Shown here: positions 7,123 through 13,676 of the stretch, one piece after another
Layout of the letters: each line of letters starts with the position of its first letter
Numbering within the stretch: the stretch's first letter is position 1
Source: an uncultured Coriobacteriaceae bacterium
GTDB taxonomy: Bacteria > Actinomycetota > Coriobacteriia > Coriobacteriales > Eggerthellaceae
Assembly: GCA_900552585.1 (NCBI GenBank)
Contig: USAB01000029.1
Location: 1-20,356 of the forward strand
Length of the DNA stretch: 20,356 bases
Reading direction: 5' to 3'
Notes under the pieces: generated by a model
The model's input: the letters and a program-made list of their open reading frames with translations, nothing else
What the model was told of the DNA's origin: nothing
Databases searched by the model: none
Translations under genes and position numbers: made by a program

Positions 7123-7622
7123 GCGCCGTCGTCTTGATGGCGTCGCCGCGCCGCGGCGGCCGCTGCGAGCGCTGGGCGCGGGAAACGGCACACGAGCTGC
7201 AGGATGCCGACAGCATGCCGGCGCCGGTGATTCGCGTGGCTGACCTGTGCATTGCCGGCTGCCGGGCGTGCGATGCCTGCCGAACAGCACCCGATCATGC
7301 GTGTATCATCCGCGACGACATGGATTCCGTGAACGACGCGCTGTCGCAGGCGAACGTGCTGGCCCTGGTGACGCCTGTGTATTTCGCCGGCCCGCCCGCA
7401 CAGCTGAAGGCGCTGCTTGACCGCCTGCAGCCGCATTTCTGGCGAGGGACGCGCAAGCTGCCGAAGCGCCGCGCGCTGCTATATGTGGTGGGCGACGGCG
7501 GCGACCCGCACGGTTATGAGCCGCTGGTGACCATAGTACGGTCTGCTCTGGCGGTTGCGGGATTCGAATTGGAAGCGACGCAGGCGCGCATCGGCGCACC
7601 TGCTGCAGAAGAAGGGAACTGA
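7119..7622 (+). CDS. NAD(P)H-dependent flavin oxidoreductase (flavodoxin-like fold)
   Basis: A 167-residue flavodoxin-like protein of the NADPH-dependent FMN reductase / iron-sulfur flavoprotein type. LMASPRRGGRCE (6-17) is the FMN-phosphate-binding loop after the first beta strand. LCIAGCRACDAC (43-54) supplies closely spaced cysteines (C44, C48, C51, C54, with C62 further on) resembling the compact Fe-S motif of these flavoproteins. LVTPVYFAGPPAQLKALLDR (83-102) is the conserved loop and helix over the flavin. The chosen ATG overlaps the tatD stop by four bases. The gene ends one base before rsmA, so it belongs to the tatD-rsmA transcript. The physiological electron acceptor is unknown. Whether an Fe-S cluster forms is inferred. 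Confidence 0.85.
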   Translation: MSAVVLMASPRRGGRCERWARETAHELQDADSMPAPVIRVADLCIAGCRACDACRTAPDHACIIRDDMDSVNDALSQANVLALVTPVYFAGPPAQLKALLDRLQPHFWRGTRKLPKRRALLYVVGDGGDPHGYEPLVTIVRSALAVAGFELEATQARIGAPAAEEGN

Positions 7623-7623
7623 T

Positions 7624-8547
7624 ATGCCCGAAGTGTCGTCGCTGGCATCCGTTGCAGCCACGCGTTCTGTGCTGGAAGCGCACGGTTTGGCCACGAAACA
7701 TGCGCTGGGACAGCATTTCTTGATTACGGACGGCGTGGTGGGGAGGATCCTCTCCACGGCAGAAGTGGGGCCGGACGACGTCGTGTTGGAGGTGGGTCCC
7801 GGCATCGGCACGATGACGGTGGCGTTGCTGGATCGCGCGAAGGCCGTCATAGCTGTTGAGCGCGACGCCGATCTGCCTGCCGTGCTAGCAGAGACGTGCG
7901 CCGGCCATGGTGCTCCCGATGCGTTCAAACTGCTGCAGAAAGATGCGCTCGACCTGCAAGAAGAGGATTTTGCAGGCATGCTGCCGAACAAGTTCGTGGC
8001 GAATCTGCCGTATGCGGTGGCCGCGACGCTCGTACTGGGCTACTTCGAGCAATTTCCGTGGCTTACGCAGGCTACCGTGATGGTGCAGAAGGAGGTTGCG
8101 GACCGCATGTGCGCACAGCCGGGATCGAAGGACTACGGCGCATACACGGTGAAGCTGGGACTGCAGGCGAAGAAGACAACCCGATTCCCGGTCAGTCCGG
8201 GCAATTTCTTCCCGCCGCCGCGCGTGGATTCCGCGGTGATCCGCCTTGATCGGTGTCGCCCGCAGTACAACGGTGCGACGCTGAACGATCGCGAGATCTG
8301 GGCTTGCCGCCTGATTGCGGACGCGGCGTTCGCCAGCCGCCGCAAGACGCTTTCGAATTCCTGCCGCACGTACTTCAAGGCGCTCGGAGCGGAAGGATCG
8401 AAATTGGCGGCGTACCTGCCGCAGTTGCTCGAAGAGGCGGGCATCGACGGCAGGCGCAGAGGCGAGACGCTTGCGCCGAAGGAGTTCTTGGAGCTGGGAT
8501 GTCGGTTGGCGGCAAGCCCGATTCGCTATAGCGCCGTGAAGAAGTAG
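7624..8547 (+). CDS. rsmA: RsmA (KsgA), 16S rRNA adenine dimethyltransferase
   Basis: A 307-residue SAM-dependent enzyme that dimethylates A1518 and A1519 near the 3' end of 16S rRNA, a late step of small-subunit maturation. Visible motifs are QHFL (30-33; QNFL in most homologues), the SAM-binding EVGPGIGT (56-63), the acidic E79 after strand 2, the active-site NLPY (127-130), and FFPPPRVDS (195-203). The start follows AAGGGA about eight bases upstream and lies one base after the flavin reductase stop. It is the last gene of the ridA/tatD run. Its final 22 bases overlap, on the opposite strand, the end of the XRE regulator gene. Followed by veg, as in Bacillus. Confidence 0.96.
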   Translation: MPEVSSLASVAATRSVLEAHGLATKHALGQHFLITDGVVGRILSTAEVGPDDVVLEVGPGIGTMTVALLDRAKAVIAVERDADLPAVLAETCAGHGAPDAFKLLQKDALDLQEEDFAGMLPNKFVANLPYAVAATLVLGYFEQFPWLTQATVMVQKEVADRMCAQPGSKDYGAYTVKLGLQAKKTTRFPVSPGNFFPPPRVDSAVIRLDRCRPQYNGATLNDREIWACRLIADAAFASRRKTLSNSCRTYFKALGAEGSKLAAYLPQLLEEAGIDGRRRGETLAPKEFLELGCRLAASPIRYSAVKK

Positions 8548-8747
8548 CTGACCTCGACGCCCAAAGCATCTGCGATGCCACAGATCTCGTCGAATCCGGC
8601 ATTCGTTTCGCCGCGCTCGATGGCGCTGAGATAGGAGTGGGAATCCTTGCCCATCATATGGGCAAGCTTGCGCTGCGAGAGGTTCTGGCTCTCCCGTTCA
8701 GCCCGGATGCTCTGACCCAGACGTCTTCTGCGCTCGGTGTTTTCCAT
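8526..8747 (-). CDS. Small XRE-family helix-turn-helix regulator
   Basis: A 73-residue protein that is almost entirely a Cro/C1-type HTH domain: LGQSIRAERESQNLSQRKLA then KDSHSYLSAIERGETNAGFD and a final helix IADALGVEVSYFF. There is no sensory or oligomerisation domain, so it may bind DNA as a simple dimer. Just upstream of its ATG (at 8747) is a perfect dyad CTGGTC-N10-GACCAG enclosing a -10-like TATAAC on its own strand, consistent with autoregulation. Its 3' end overlaps rsmA by 22 bp in convergent orientation. No partner toxin, phage gene or neighbouring operon accompanies it, so its targets are unknown. A stand-alone housekeeping-type regulator is the most neutral reading. Confidence 0.85.
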   Translation of the reverse strand: MENTERRRRLGQSIRAERESQNLSQRKLAHMMGKDSHSYLSAIERGETNAGFDEICGIADALGVEVSYFFTAL

Positions 8748-8777
8748 ACGCCTAGGCTATGGTCTGCAATTTCGCAC

Positions 8778-8799
8778 CTGGTCTGTTATAAGGGACCAG
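8778..8799. promoter_or_regulatory. Candidate operator CTGGTC-N10-GACCAG of the XRE gene
   Basis: Perfect 6-bp arms (8778-8783 and 8794-8799) flank TGTTATAAGG. Read on the minus strand, the centre contains TATAAC at 8790-8785, a plausible -10 for the XRE gene 38 bases from its ATG. Size and position fit an XRE dimer autorepressing its promoter. Confidence 0.5.
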
Positions 8800-8969
8800 T
8801 AACATTGTTGCATAGATTCGATAACCATGACAAAAATATGAAATTGTAAATCTTTGCGGAGTATGCAAGCGGGGGTGGGATGTTGTTGCTGATGGCCCGT
8901 CCGCCATTCCGCGGTGCGGAGATAAGGGATTCCGACGTCCGCTATTGCCTGCTTCGCCTGCAGAAGTCA
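8800..8969. other. Non-coding stretch between XRE operator and veg upstream repeat
   Basis: Together with flanking sites, 8748-9104 carries no gene. This middle part has an AT-rich patch (about 8800-8856) and then mixed GC sequence with only short, unconvincing hairpins. No RNA family or open frame is recognised. Confidence 0.4.
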
Positions 8970-9014
8970 TGCCCATTTTGCCGCGAATAATCAATTATTT
9001 TGTAACGATGGGCA
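8970..9014. repeat. Nested inverted repeats upstream of veg
   Basis: An outer dyad TGCCCAT (8970-8976) / ATGGGCA (9008-9014) and an inner dyad AATAAT (8986-8991) / ATTATT (8994-8999) share nearly the same centre (8992 versus 8992.5). They end 42 bp before the veg -10 box. This could be a tandem-dimer binding site or a cruciform. There is no T-run, so it is not a terminator. Confidence 0.45.
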
Positions 9015-9056
9015 ATTTATATCACTTGGGTATGTAAGCGCTGTTAAATAAGAGCA

Positions 9057-9062
9057 TATAAT
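9057..9062 (+). promoter_or_regulatory. veg -10 box (TATAAT)
   Basis: A perfect TATAAT ends 42 bases upstream of the veg ATG. No consensus -35 is seen at the usual spacing (GTAAGC-like), so an activator at the upstream repeat is possible. Confidence 0.6.
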
Positions 9063-9104
9063 TGTTGTTTGGAATACTGGGTTTCAACTAAAGGAAGTTA
9101 CTGC

Positions 9105-9455
9105 ATGAATCTAGCCAAGCAGTCGACCATCATCGAGTCTATCCATGATACGCTCAACGACTTCGTGGGTCAGCGCCTCGAGGTGCGGGCGAACATGGGC
9201 CGTTCGAAGATCATGGAGAGTGAAGGCGTTCTGACGCAGGTACATCCTCAGCTGTTCATCATGGAGGTGGATCGCAAGCGCGGCCGCAAGATGCGCCAGT
9301 CATATCAGTACGTCGATGTGCTGACCGGCATGGTTACTCTGAGCCAAAATGGCGAATCCCTGTTCGATAACTTGATTGATGAGCTGTCCGATAAGCCTGC
9401 CGAAAAGGAAGAGGCTGCGGTTGCAGCCGAAGGTGAAAACGAGACGGAGGCCTAG
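9105..9455 (+). CDS. veg: Veg-family protein
   Basis: A 116-residue member of the Veg family (DUF1021), small cytoplasmic proteins known from Bacillus, where Veg stimulates biofilm matrix genes. The core MGRSKIMESEGVLTQVHPQL and the following MEVDRKRGRKMRQSYQYVDV, then LTGMVTL, are characteristic. The first ~85 residues are the family core. The last ~30 form an acidic Glu/Ala-rich tail absent from short Bacillus homologues. The ATG at 9105 was chosen because AAAGGAAG stands eight bases upstream; upstream in-frame GTG/TTG codons lack a ribosome binding site. It follows rsmA, as in Bacillus. It has its own -10 box and a terminator downstream. The role in this non-sporulating lineage is unknown. 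Confidence 0.92.
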   Translation: MNLAKQSTIIESIHDTLNDFVGQRLEVRANMGRSKIMESEGVLTQVHPQLFIMEVDRKRGRKMRQSYQYVDVLTGMVTLSQNGESLFDNLIDELSDKPAEKEEAAVAAEGENETEA

Positions 9456-9501
9456 CCCTTTCCGTTTTCAGAGTACCGGGGCGCATGACGCATAACGAAC
9501 A

Positions 9502-9527
9502 AAAAGGGAGGCTGCGGCCTCCCTTTT
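9502..9527. terminator. Terminator after veg
   Basis: AAAAGGGAGGC (9502-9512) pairs with GCCTCCCTTTT (9517-9527) around a four-base loop; an 11-bp stem ending in TTTT. The mirrored A-tract means it could also back up termination of the tRNA transcript from the other side. Confidence 0.85.
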
Positions 9528-9561
9528 CGCATATACGGCTCCATATCAGAGGTGGTTTCGG

Positions 9562-9593
9562 AAAAAAAAAGCACCGCCGAACGATATCGGCGG
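9562..9593 (-). terminator. Terminator of the tRNA-Ala transcript
   Basis: On the minus strand CCGCCGA (9593-9587) pairs with TCGGCGG (9580-9574), followed by GTGC and nine consecutive T residues (complement of 9570-9562). Confidence 0.85.
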
Positions 9594-9605
9594 CGTGTGT
9601 GATTC

Positions 9606-9681
9606 TGGTGGAGATGAAGGGGTTCGAACCCTCGGCCTCAGCGTTGCGAACGCTGCGCTCTCCCAACTGAGCTACATCCCC
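9606..9681 (-). tRNA. tRNA-Ala (anticodon CGC)
   Basis: A complete 76-nt cloverleaf with encoded CCA. Acceptor GGGGATG pairs with CATCTCC and contains the G3:U70 wobble that is the alanine identity element. D-arm GCTC/GAGC, anticodon stem CAGCG/CGCTG with loop TTCGCAA (anticodon CGC, reading GCG), variable AGGCC, T-arm GAGGG-TTCGAAC-CCCTT. GCG is a frequent alanine codon in this genome. It is a single-gene transcript with its own promoter and terminator. Confidence 0.98.
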
Positions 9682-9699
9682 GAAATGCGAACGAACCAT

Positions 9700-9728
9700 A
9701 TTGTGCCTATCTTCGACGAATCTGTCAA
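9700..9728 (-). promoter_or_regulatory. Promoter of tRNA-Ala
   Basis: A consensus -35 TTGACA (9728-9723) is followed after exactly 17 bp by CACAAT (9705-9700) on the minus strand, about 18 bases before the tRNA 5' end. This is the best sigma-70-type promoter in the window. Confidence 0.85.
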
Positions 9729-9785
9729 ATGTAGGGCGTTTTATGCGGTAATTCTCCAAAGCTTTTGTGCGAAGCGCCGCTGCGG

Positions 9786-9791
9786 TATATT
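9786..9791 (+). promoter_or_regulatory. Candidate galU -10 box (TATATT)
   Basis: TATATT lies 59 bases upstream of the galU GTG, with a weak TTTTGT at 17 bp. The leader would be about 50 nt. Confidence 0.45.
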
Positions 9792-9850
9792 ACGAAAACA
9801 TCGATTATGCCAGGGCCTGGCACCGTGACCAGGCCGGAAACGAGGTTCTT

Positions 9851-10663
9851 GTGAAAGCTCTGATTCCCGCCGCAGGTTTGGGTTCTCGATTCCTGCCCGC
9901 CACGAAAGCAATTCCGAAGGAAATGCTGCCCGTAGTGGATAAGCCGGTTATCCAATACATCGTAGAGGAGGGCCTGGCAAGCGGCGCCGACGAGGTCGTC
10001 ATCATCAACAGCCATGACAAAAAGGCTATCGAAGAGCACTTTGCGCCGAATCCGAAGCTGGTGGCGCATCTGCGCGCCCATGGCAAGGATTCGTATGCCG
10101 ATGCCGTGGAGGCCGCTGGCAGCCTGAATGTCAGCTACGTGTATCAGGAAGAGCCGCTTGGCCTGGGCCATGCCGTGCATTGCGCTGCCGAGAAGACGGC
10201 CGGCGAGCAGTTCTACGTGCTGTTGGGCGATGTCATCGTGCCCGAGAATAACATGCTCGTTCGCATGAACGAAGTAAGCGCCGCCCATGACGGTGCCAGC
10301 GTCATCGCCGTCATGGCCGTGCCGGAAGAAGACGTCAGCCGTTTCGGCGTCATCGCTGGCTCGCAGGTGGACGATAACGTGTGGAAGATCGATTCGCTTG
10401 TGGAGAAGCCTCCGGTGGAGGAAGCCCCCTCGAATCTAGCCGTGTTCGGCCGTTACCTGCTTACGCCGCGCGTGATGGAGCTGCTGGCCGAAGTGGAACC
10501 CGGCGCTGGCGGAGAAATCCAGCTGACGGATGCGCTCGATGCCGTCCTGCGCGAAGAGGAGATGTACGCTCTGGTCGTCGATTCCTCCGAGGGCTTCGAC
10601 ACCGGTACCGTAGCCACGTGGTTGGAGACGAACAACATCATGAACGCCCGCCGCAACGGCTAG
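9851..10663 (+). CDS. galU: UTP-glucose-1-phosphate uridylyltransferase
   Basis: A 270-residue cytoplasmic nucleotidyltransferase that makes UDP-glucose from UTP and glucose-1-phosphate, feeding cell-envelope polysaccharide and glycolipid synthesis. The nucleotide-binding signature is ALIPAAGLGSRFLPATK (3-19), followed by KEMLPVVDKPVIQY (23-36). QEEPLGLGHAV and GEIQLTDAL are further family motifs. It is slightly shorter than the typical ~290 residues. The GTG at 9851 is chosen because it aligns exactly with the family N-terminus and is preceded by GAGG; in-frame sequence further upstream does not resemble GalU. It is divergent from tRNA-Ala and stands alone, with a hairpin downstream. Confidence 0.96.
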   Translation: MKALIPAAGLGSRFLPATKAIPKEMLPVVDKPVIQYIVEEGLASGADEVVIINSHDKKAIEEHFAPNPKLVAHLRAHGKDSYADAVEAAGSLNVSYVYQEEPLGLGHAVHCAAEKTAGEQFYVLLGDVIVPENNMLVRMNEVSAAHDGASVIAVMAVPEEDVSRFGVIAGSQVDDNVWKIDSLVEKPPVEEAPSNLAVFGRYLLTPRVMELLAEVEPGAGGEIQLTDALDAVLREEEMYALVVDSSEGFDTGTVATWLETNNIMNARRNG

Positions 10664-10679
10664 CGGCTGCGCTTCCTCC

Positions 10680-10713
10680 GGTCCGGCGCCGGGTTCGTGT
10701 CCGATGCCGGACC
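10680..10713 (+). terminator. Possible weak terminator after galU
   Basis: GGTCCGGC (10680-10687) pairs with GCCGGACC (10706-10713) around an 18-nt loop, followed only by ATCTTTATAT. The stem is good but the loop is long and the T-tract poor. Confidence 0.45.
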
Positions 10714-10752
10714 ATCTTTATATACTTCCGTTATCGAAAGGGTTCGATTGGC

Positions 10753-11661
10753 ATGCCCGATATCGAAATGCGATTCCATAAGGATATTCTGGTGCTTTCC
10801 GCGCCGCCGGATGCCACGCTGCGGCGCTACCAGGCCGATCCCGAGCTCGACCGCGAGTTCTTCAACCTGCTGGAGCCCGAGACGCTGACGGACATCATGC
10901 GCTTCGAACATATTGCCGGCGCGCAGTGCTTGGTTACGGGCACGGAGGGTATCACGCACGCCCGCTTGGCGCATCAGCGCCTGGAAGAGCAGTCGGGTGC
11001 CATTGCGCAGGCGGCCTTGGCAATTGCCGCCGAGCTGATGCCGCAGCATATCATTGCGCAAATCGGCCCCACGAATCTTCCCCTGGATCCTTTCAGCCGC
11101 GTATCCTTGAAGCAGAACCGCAACCAATATGCCCAAGCGGCGCGCGACTTCGGCGAAGACGGGTTCGATGCGTTCCTTCTGGACGGCATGACCAGCATTG
11201 CGGACCTGAAATGTGCGCTGATGGGTGTGCGTATGGTGACAGACAAGCCCGTCATGGCAACGGTGCCGGTTGATGCAGAAGGCAAGGTGCTCGGTCGCGA
11301 TGAGACGTTCGTGGATGCCGTGTCCGTTATGACCGACTTGCAGGCCGACGTGGTGGGTTTGACAACAGCCGCGCCGGTGGATGTTGCTGTCCAACTGGTG
11401 AAGCAGGCTGCGCAGACATGCGACCTGCCCATCCTGGTGCAACTGGCTGTGGGCGAGCATGATGCGCACGATGTCAACCCGGGTTTCCGCCCCGTCATTC
11501 TGACGCCGGATAACCCGTATCGCACGACGGATGCCGTGTTCGAGGCTGTGCCGCCGCTGGTGGCGGCCGGCGCCCAGTTCCTGCGTTGCGTCGGTCAGGC
11601 CACGGCTTCGTATACCGGGGCATTGGCCATTGCCTCCATGGGCATGGACGCCGTTCGCTAG
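10753..11661 (+). CDS. Homocysteine S-methyltransferase-like protein with degenerate zinc site
   Basis: A 302-residue TIM-barrel protein related to the homocysteine/selenocysteine methyltransferase domain (MetH N-terminal, BHMT-like). Recognisable segments are FEHIAGAQCLVTGTEGITHA (51-70), AQIGPTNLPLDPFS (102-115), FDAFLLDGMTSIADLKCA (138-155) and GAQFLRCVGQ (273-282). Functional family members bind zinc with one Cys after a GxN motif and a Cys pair in GGCCG near the C-terminus. Here the first position reads GLTT (202-205, Thr for Cys) and the pair reads RCVG (C279 kept, next Cys is Val). The N-terminal DGGxGT motif is also absent. A classical zinc-thiolate reaction therefore looks unlikely, and a diverged or non-catalytic role is possible. 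The ATG follows AAAGGG at a rather long distance of about ten bases. An 87-residue unknown gene follows 10 bp later. Confidence 0.75.
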   Translation: MPDIEMRFHKDILVLSAPPDATLRRYQADPELDREFFNLLEPETLTDIMRFEHIAGAQCLVTGTEGITHARLAHQRLEEQSGAIAQAALAIAAELMPQHIIAQIGPTNLPLDPFSRVSLKQNRNQYAQAARDFGEDGFDAFLLDGMTSIADLKCALMGVRMVTDKPVMATVPVDAEGKVLGRDETFVDAVSVMTDLQADVVGLTTAAPVDVAVQLVKQAAQTCDLPILVQLAVGEHDAHDVNPGFRPVILTPDNPYRTTDAVFEAVPPLVAAGAQFLRCVGQATASYTGALAIASMGMDAVR

Positions 11662-11671
11662 GGGGCACGCC

Positions 11672-11935
11672 ATGGCATATGAAGACTATGGCTTGGAGCA
11701 CAGCCCCGACTACGGTATGATGCAGCGGCTTGTGGATACGCTGTTCAAGACGGCGGAATGGGTCGACCGCCTGGACGCCATCGTGCTGGGCGAATCCATG
11801 GACTTGCCCGCCGACCTGATAGAGATCATCGAGCTGCTGCCGCCCGGCAGCTACAACCGCATCACGCTGTGCGACCAGCTGAACTCCGCCATCAACGGCC
11901 ATGCTTGGGGGATGGTCTACGGCACCGTGAAATAG
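11672..11935 (+). CDS. Hypothetical 87-residue protein
   Basis: I do not recognise this protein. It begins ten bases after the stop of the methyltransferase-like gene, behind GGGGG, and ends just before a strong terminator, so it is probably co-transcribed with that gene. It is acidic and mostly predicted helical, with no signal peptide or membrane segment. The middle (about 30-50, VDRLDAIVLGESMDLPADLI) alternates hydrophobic and acidic residues. The second half, IIELLPPGSYNRITLCDQLN, is followed by an aromatic glycine-containing end. Codon use (CTG, GCC, GAG) matches the neighbours, supporting real coding. It may be a partner or regulator of the upstream protein, but this is only inferred from position. 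Confidence 0.7.
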   Translation: MAYEDYGLEHSPDYGMMQRLVDTLFKTAEWVDRLDAIVLGESMDLPADLIEIIELLPPGSYNRITLCDQLNSAINGHAWGMVYGTVK

Positions 11936-11964
11936 CGCGCGTTTTCCTCTATTGCGTTATATAC

Positions 11965-11989
11965 AAGCGGCCTTTGGGCCGCTTTTTTT
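11965..11989 (+). terminator. Terminator after the 87-residue gene
   Basis: AAGCGGCC (11965-11972) pairs with GGCCGCTT (11977-11984) around TTTG, followed by an unbroken T-tract to 11989. Confidence 0.9.
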
Positions 11990-12151
11990 GTGGCATGTCC
12001 CAAGAGAATATTCTTGCCAACAGCCTGCGTGCATCCCGACGGGATTATGGAATCGGGGGCGCTTTCGAAACGCCTCGCGCGAACGCGTTGCTTTTGCGCT
12101 ATCGTCGTAGGGGAATCGTGCAAACACACTACGCAATCACAGGATGGCGCG

Positions 12152-13420
12152 ATGAACCAGAGAGAAGATATGGGTCATATAACGGGGGACCGCATCGTTC
12201 CCGGGGAATTCCCTGGCATCGGCCCCGATGTTGCCGCGACCTTCAACGCGCCCGCGTGCGTCGTGGTTGCGAACATGGAGAAGTCCCGGACAGTGCCGGA
12301 CTTGGAACCGGCAAAAGACGCGCCTGTGCGCGAGCCGGTTTCTCCCGAGCATCGCATCGTCTCGCGCGGCATGCTGCACAATGTGAACGGCCGCCTGAAC
12401 GTATGCGGCTGGATGCCCGTTCCGTTGCTGCGCTACGATCGTTCCCGCATAAAGGGCACTCGGTTGCGCGTGAAGGAATGGGATCGGTACCTGATCAACG
12501 ACGACGAGTACGCCCTGTGGGTCACCGTGGCGAACCTCAGCTATGCGGCGCTCGTGTCTGCCCGGGTCACGAACCTGGTACATCCGTCATCGCATGCTGT
12601 CTCCATCATCACGCCGCTGTTGGGCAAGCGCCTTGTGCTGCCCGCTAACAGTATGGGTGGCATCACGGAATTCGAGAACCGCCGCGGTCGTTTCCTGTGT
12701 CGCGCCCAAAACGACGAGCGGCGCATCATCGCGCGCTTCGACAAATTCCTTGACGGGGAATCGCCGGCCATCGATGCGCTGCTGGATTATGCGCCACGGG
12801 AATCGCTGTCGAATGTGCTGGCCTGGCCTGATGACCAGAAGTCGTTCCATTACCACCGCGTCGTGCCCGCCATGCGCGCCAGCGGCAGCTTCAAAGTGGG
12901 CCGCCGGGTGCACGGGTTCAGCCCTACGCGGTCGTTCGGCCTGTTCGCCTGGAACCGCGGCGTATTGCCGTACGAGAACGAGTTCCGCTGGGCTGCTGCG
13001 CAGGGCTGGCAGGACGGCAAGGGCGGCAGCGCGTGCGACACGCATAAGGTGGGCTTGCAGTTTGTCCAGGGCATGGACGAGCGCCACGCCACGCAGAACG
13101 CCATCTTCGTTGACGGGCGGGTGGTGAAGCTGGGCGAAGCGACCATCGACATCCCTGCCGCCGATGTCTCCACGGACGGGAAATCGCTCTCCGACCGCTT
13201 CGATATGCTGGGTGCCTGGCATATCTCCGATTGCGACGGGCAGGTGGACCTGACGTTCGTGCCGGCGAAGGATACGGCGGAGTACGTGAACGCGTATGCC
13301 ATGTTCGTCGACCGCCATCAGGTGTTCGGCGATTTCTCCGGTACGGTGACGGTGGACGGCCGCCCGTTTGTGCTGCGCAACCTGCACGGCACCACGGCTA
13401 TCGAGCATACGCGGTTGTAG
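12152..13420 (+). CDS. DUF2804 family protein
   Basis: A 422-residue protein whose body (from about residue 66) matches the DUF2804 family: GMLHNVNGRLNVCGW (73-87), then RLRVKEWDRYLINDDEYALW (104-123). The C-terminal part contains a Trp/His-rich beta-sheet pattern such as FGLFAWNRGVLPYENEFRWA and FVQGMDERHATQNAIFVDG. The function of the family is unknown. Its fold is probably beta-rich; tocopherol-cyclase-like or lipid-related roles have been suggested for similar folds, which I cannot confirm. No signal peptide or membrane helix is seen. The ATG at 12152 follows AGGA eight bases upstream, but the first ~60 residues lie outside the conserved domain, so a later start (for example 12281) is possible. 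It stands alone between a terminator and the minus-strand RNA gene. Confidence 0.8.
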   Translation: MNQREDMGHITGDRIVPGEFPGIGPDVAATFNAPACVVVANMEKSRTVPDLEPAKDAPVREPVSPEHRIVSRGMLHNVNGRLNVCGWMPVPLLRYDRSRIKGTRLRVKEWDRYLINDDEYALWVTVANLSYAALVSARVTNLVHPSSHAVSIITPLLGKRLVLPANSMGGITEFENRRGRFLCRAQNDERRIIARFDKFLDGESPAIDALLDYAPRESLSNVLAWPDDQKSFHYHRVVPAMRASGSFKVGRRVHGFSPTRSFGLFAWNRGVLPYENEFRWAAAQGWQDGKGGSACDTHKVGLQFVQGMDERHATQNAIFVDGRVVKLGEATIDIPAADVSTDGKSLSDRFDMLGAWHISDCDGQVDLTFVPAKDTAEYVNAYAMFVDRHQVFGDFSGTVTVDGRPFVLRNLHGTTAIEHTRL

Positions 13421-13497
13421 ACGGAACGGAACTCGGCTGCGCCCTTACGGGACGGGTGCGGGAAGGCACCGTGAGAAGGCTCGGGGAACCGGGCAGC

Positions 13498-13670
13498 AAA
13501 AAAGGCCCACCCTCAGCCAAAGGATGAACCCACCTCGTACAGGTGGGTGCCCGCAGCGGGCTTCCTGGCTTTCGCGCCAACGGGCGCGAATCCCCATTTC
13601 ACCAGCAATATGAGGCTCCCTTTATAATTGCATCGGTCCATCGCAAAATATGAAACCAAGGGCAGAACCT
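13498..13670 (-). ncRNA. ssrS: Probable 6S RNA (about 170 nt)
   Basis: 6S RNA binds housekeeping RNA polymerase by mimicking an open promoter. Evidence on the minus strand: a -10 TATACT puts the start at A13670. The first ~16 nt (13669-13654) pair with the last ~15 nt before the T-tract (13504-13518) in a 14-bp closing stem with an internal loop, including five G-U pairs. The 3' end runs into TTTTTT (13503-13498). Inside lie an apical hairpin (13571-13578 with 13583-13590, loop of four) and two small adjacent hairpins on the 3' side (13549-13561 and 13528-13548). Size, long closing stem, central unpaired region and position next to rarA fit 6S RNA. The conserved-looking GGTGGGTTCATCC also agrees, from memory of the family. 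A novel structured RNA is the alternative. Confidence 0.65.
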
Positions 13671-13676
13671 GATTAG

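Noticed and set aside
9767..9850. Longer N-terminus for GalU beginning at 9767
   Set aside because: The extra residues do not match GalU. The -10 box TATATT lies within this stretch, and the GTG at 9851 fits the family start exactly.
12005..12014. Perfect palindrome AGAATATTCT after the terminator at 11965-11989
   Set aside because: A ten-base palindrome is expected by chance in 20 kb, and it is not close to a recognisable promoter.
13455..13470. Hairpin GGTGC/GCACC after the DUF2804 gene as its terminator
   Set aside because: It has only five base pairs and no T-tract follows.
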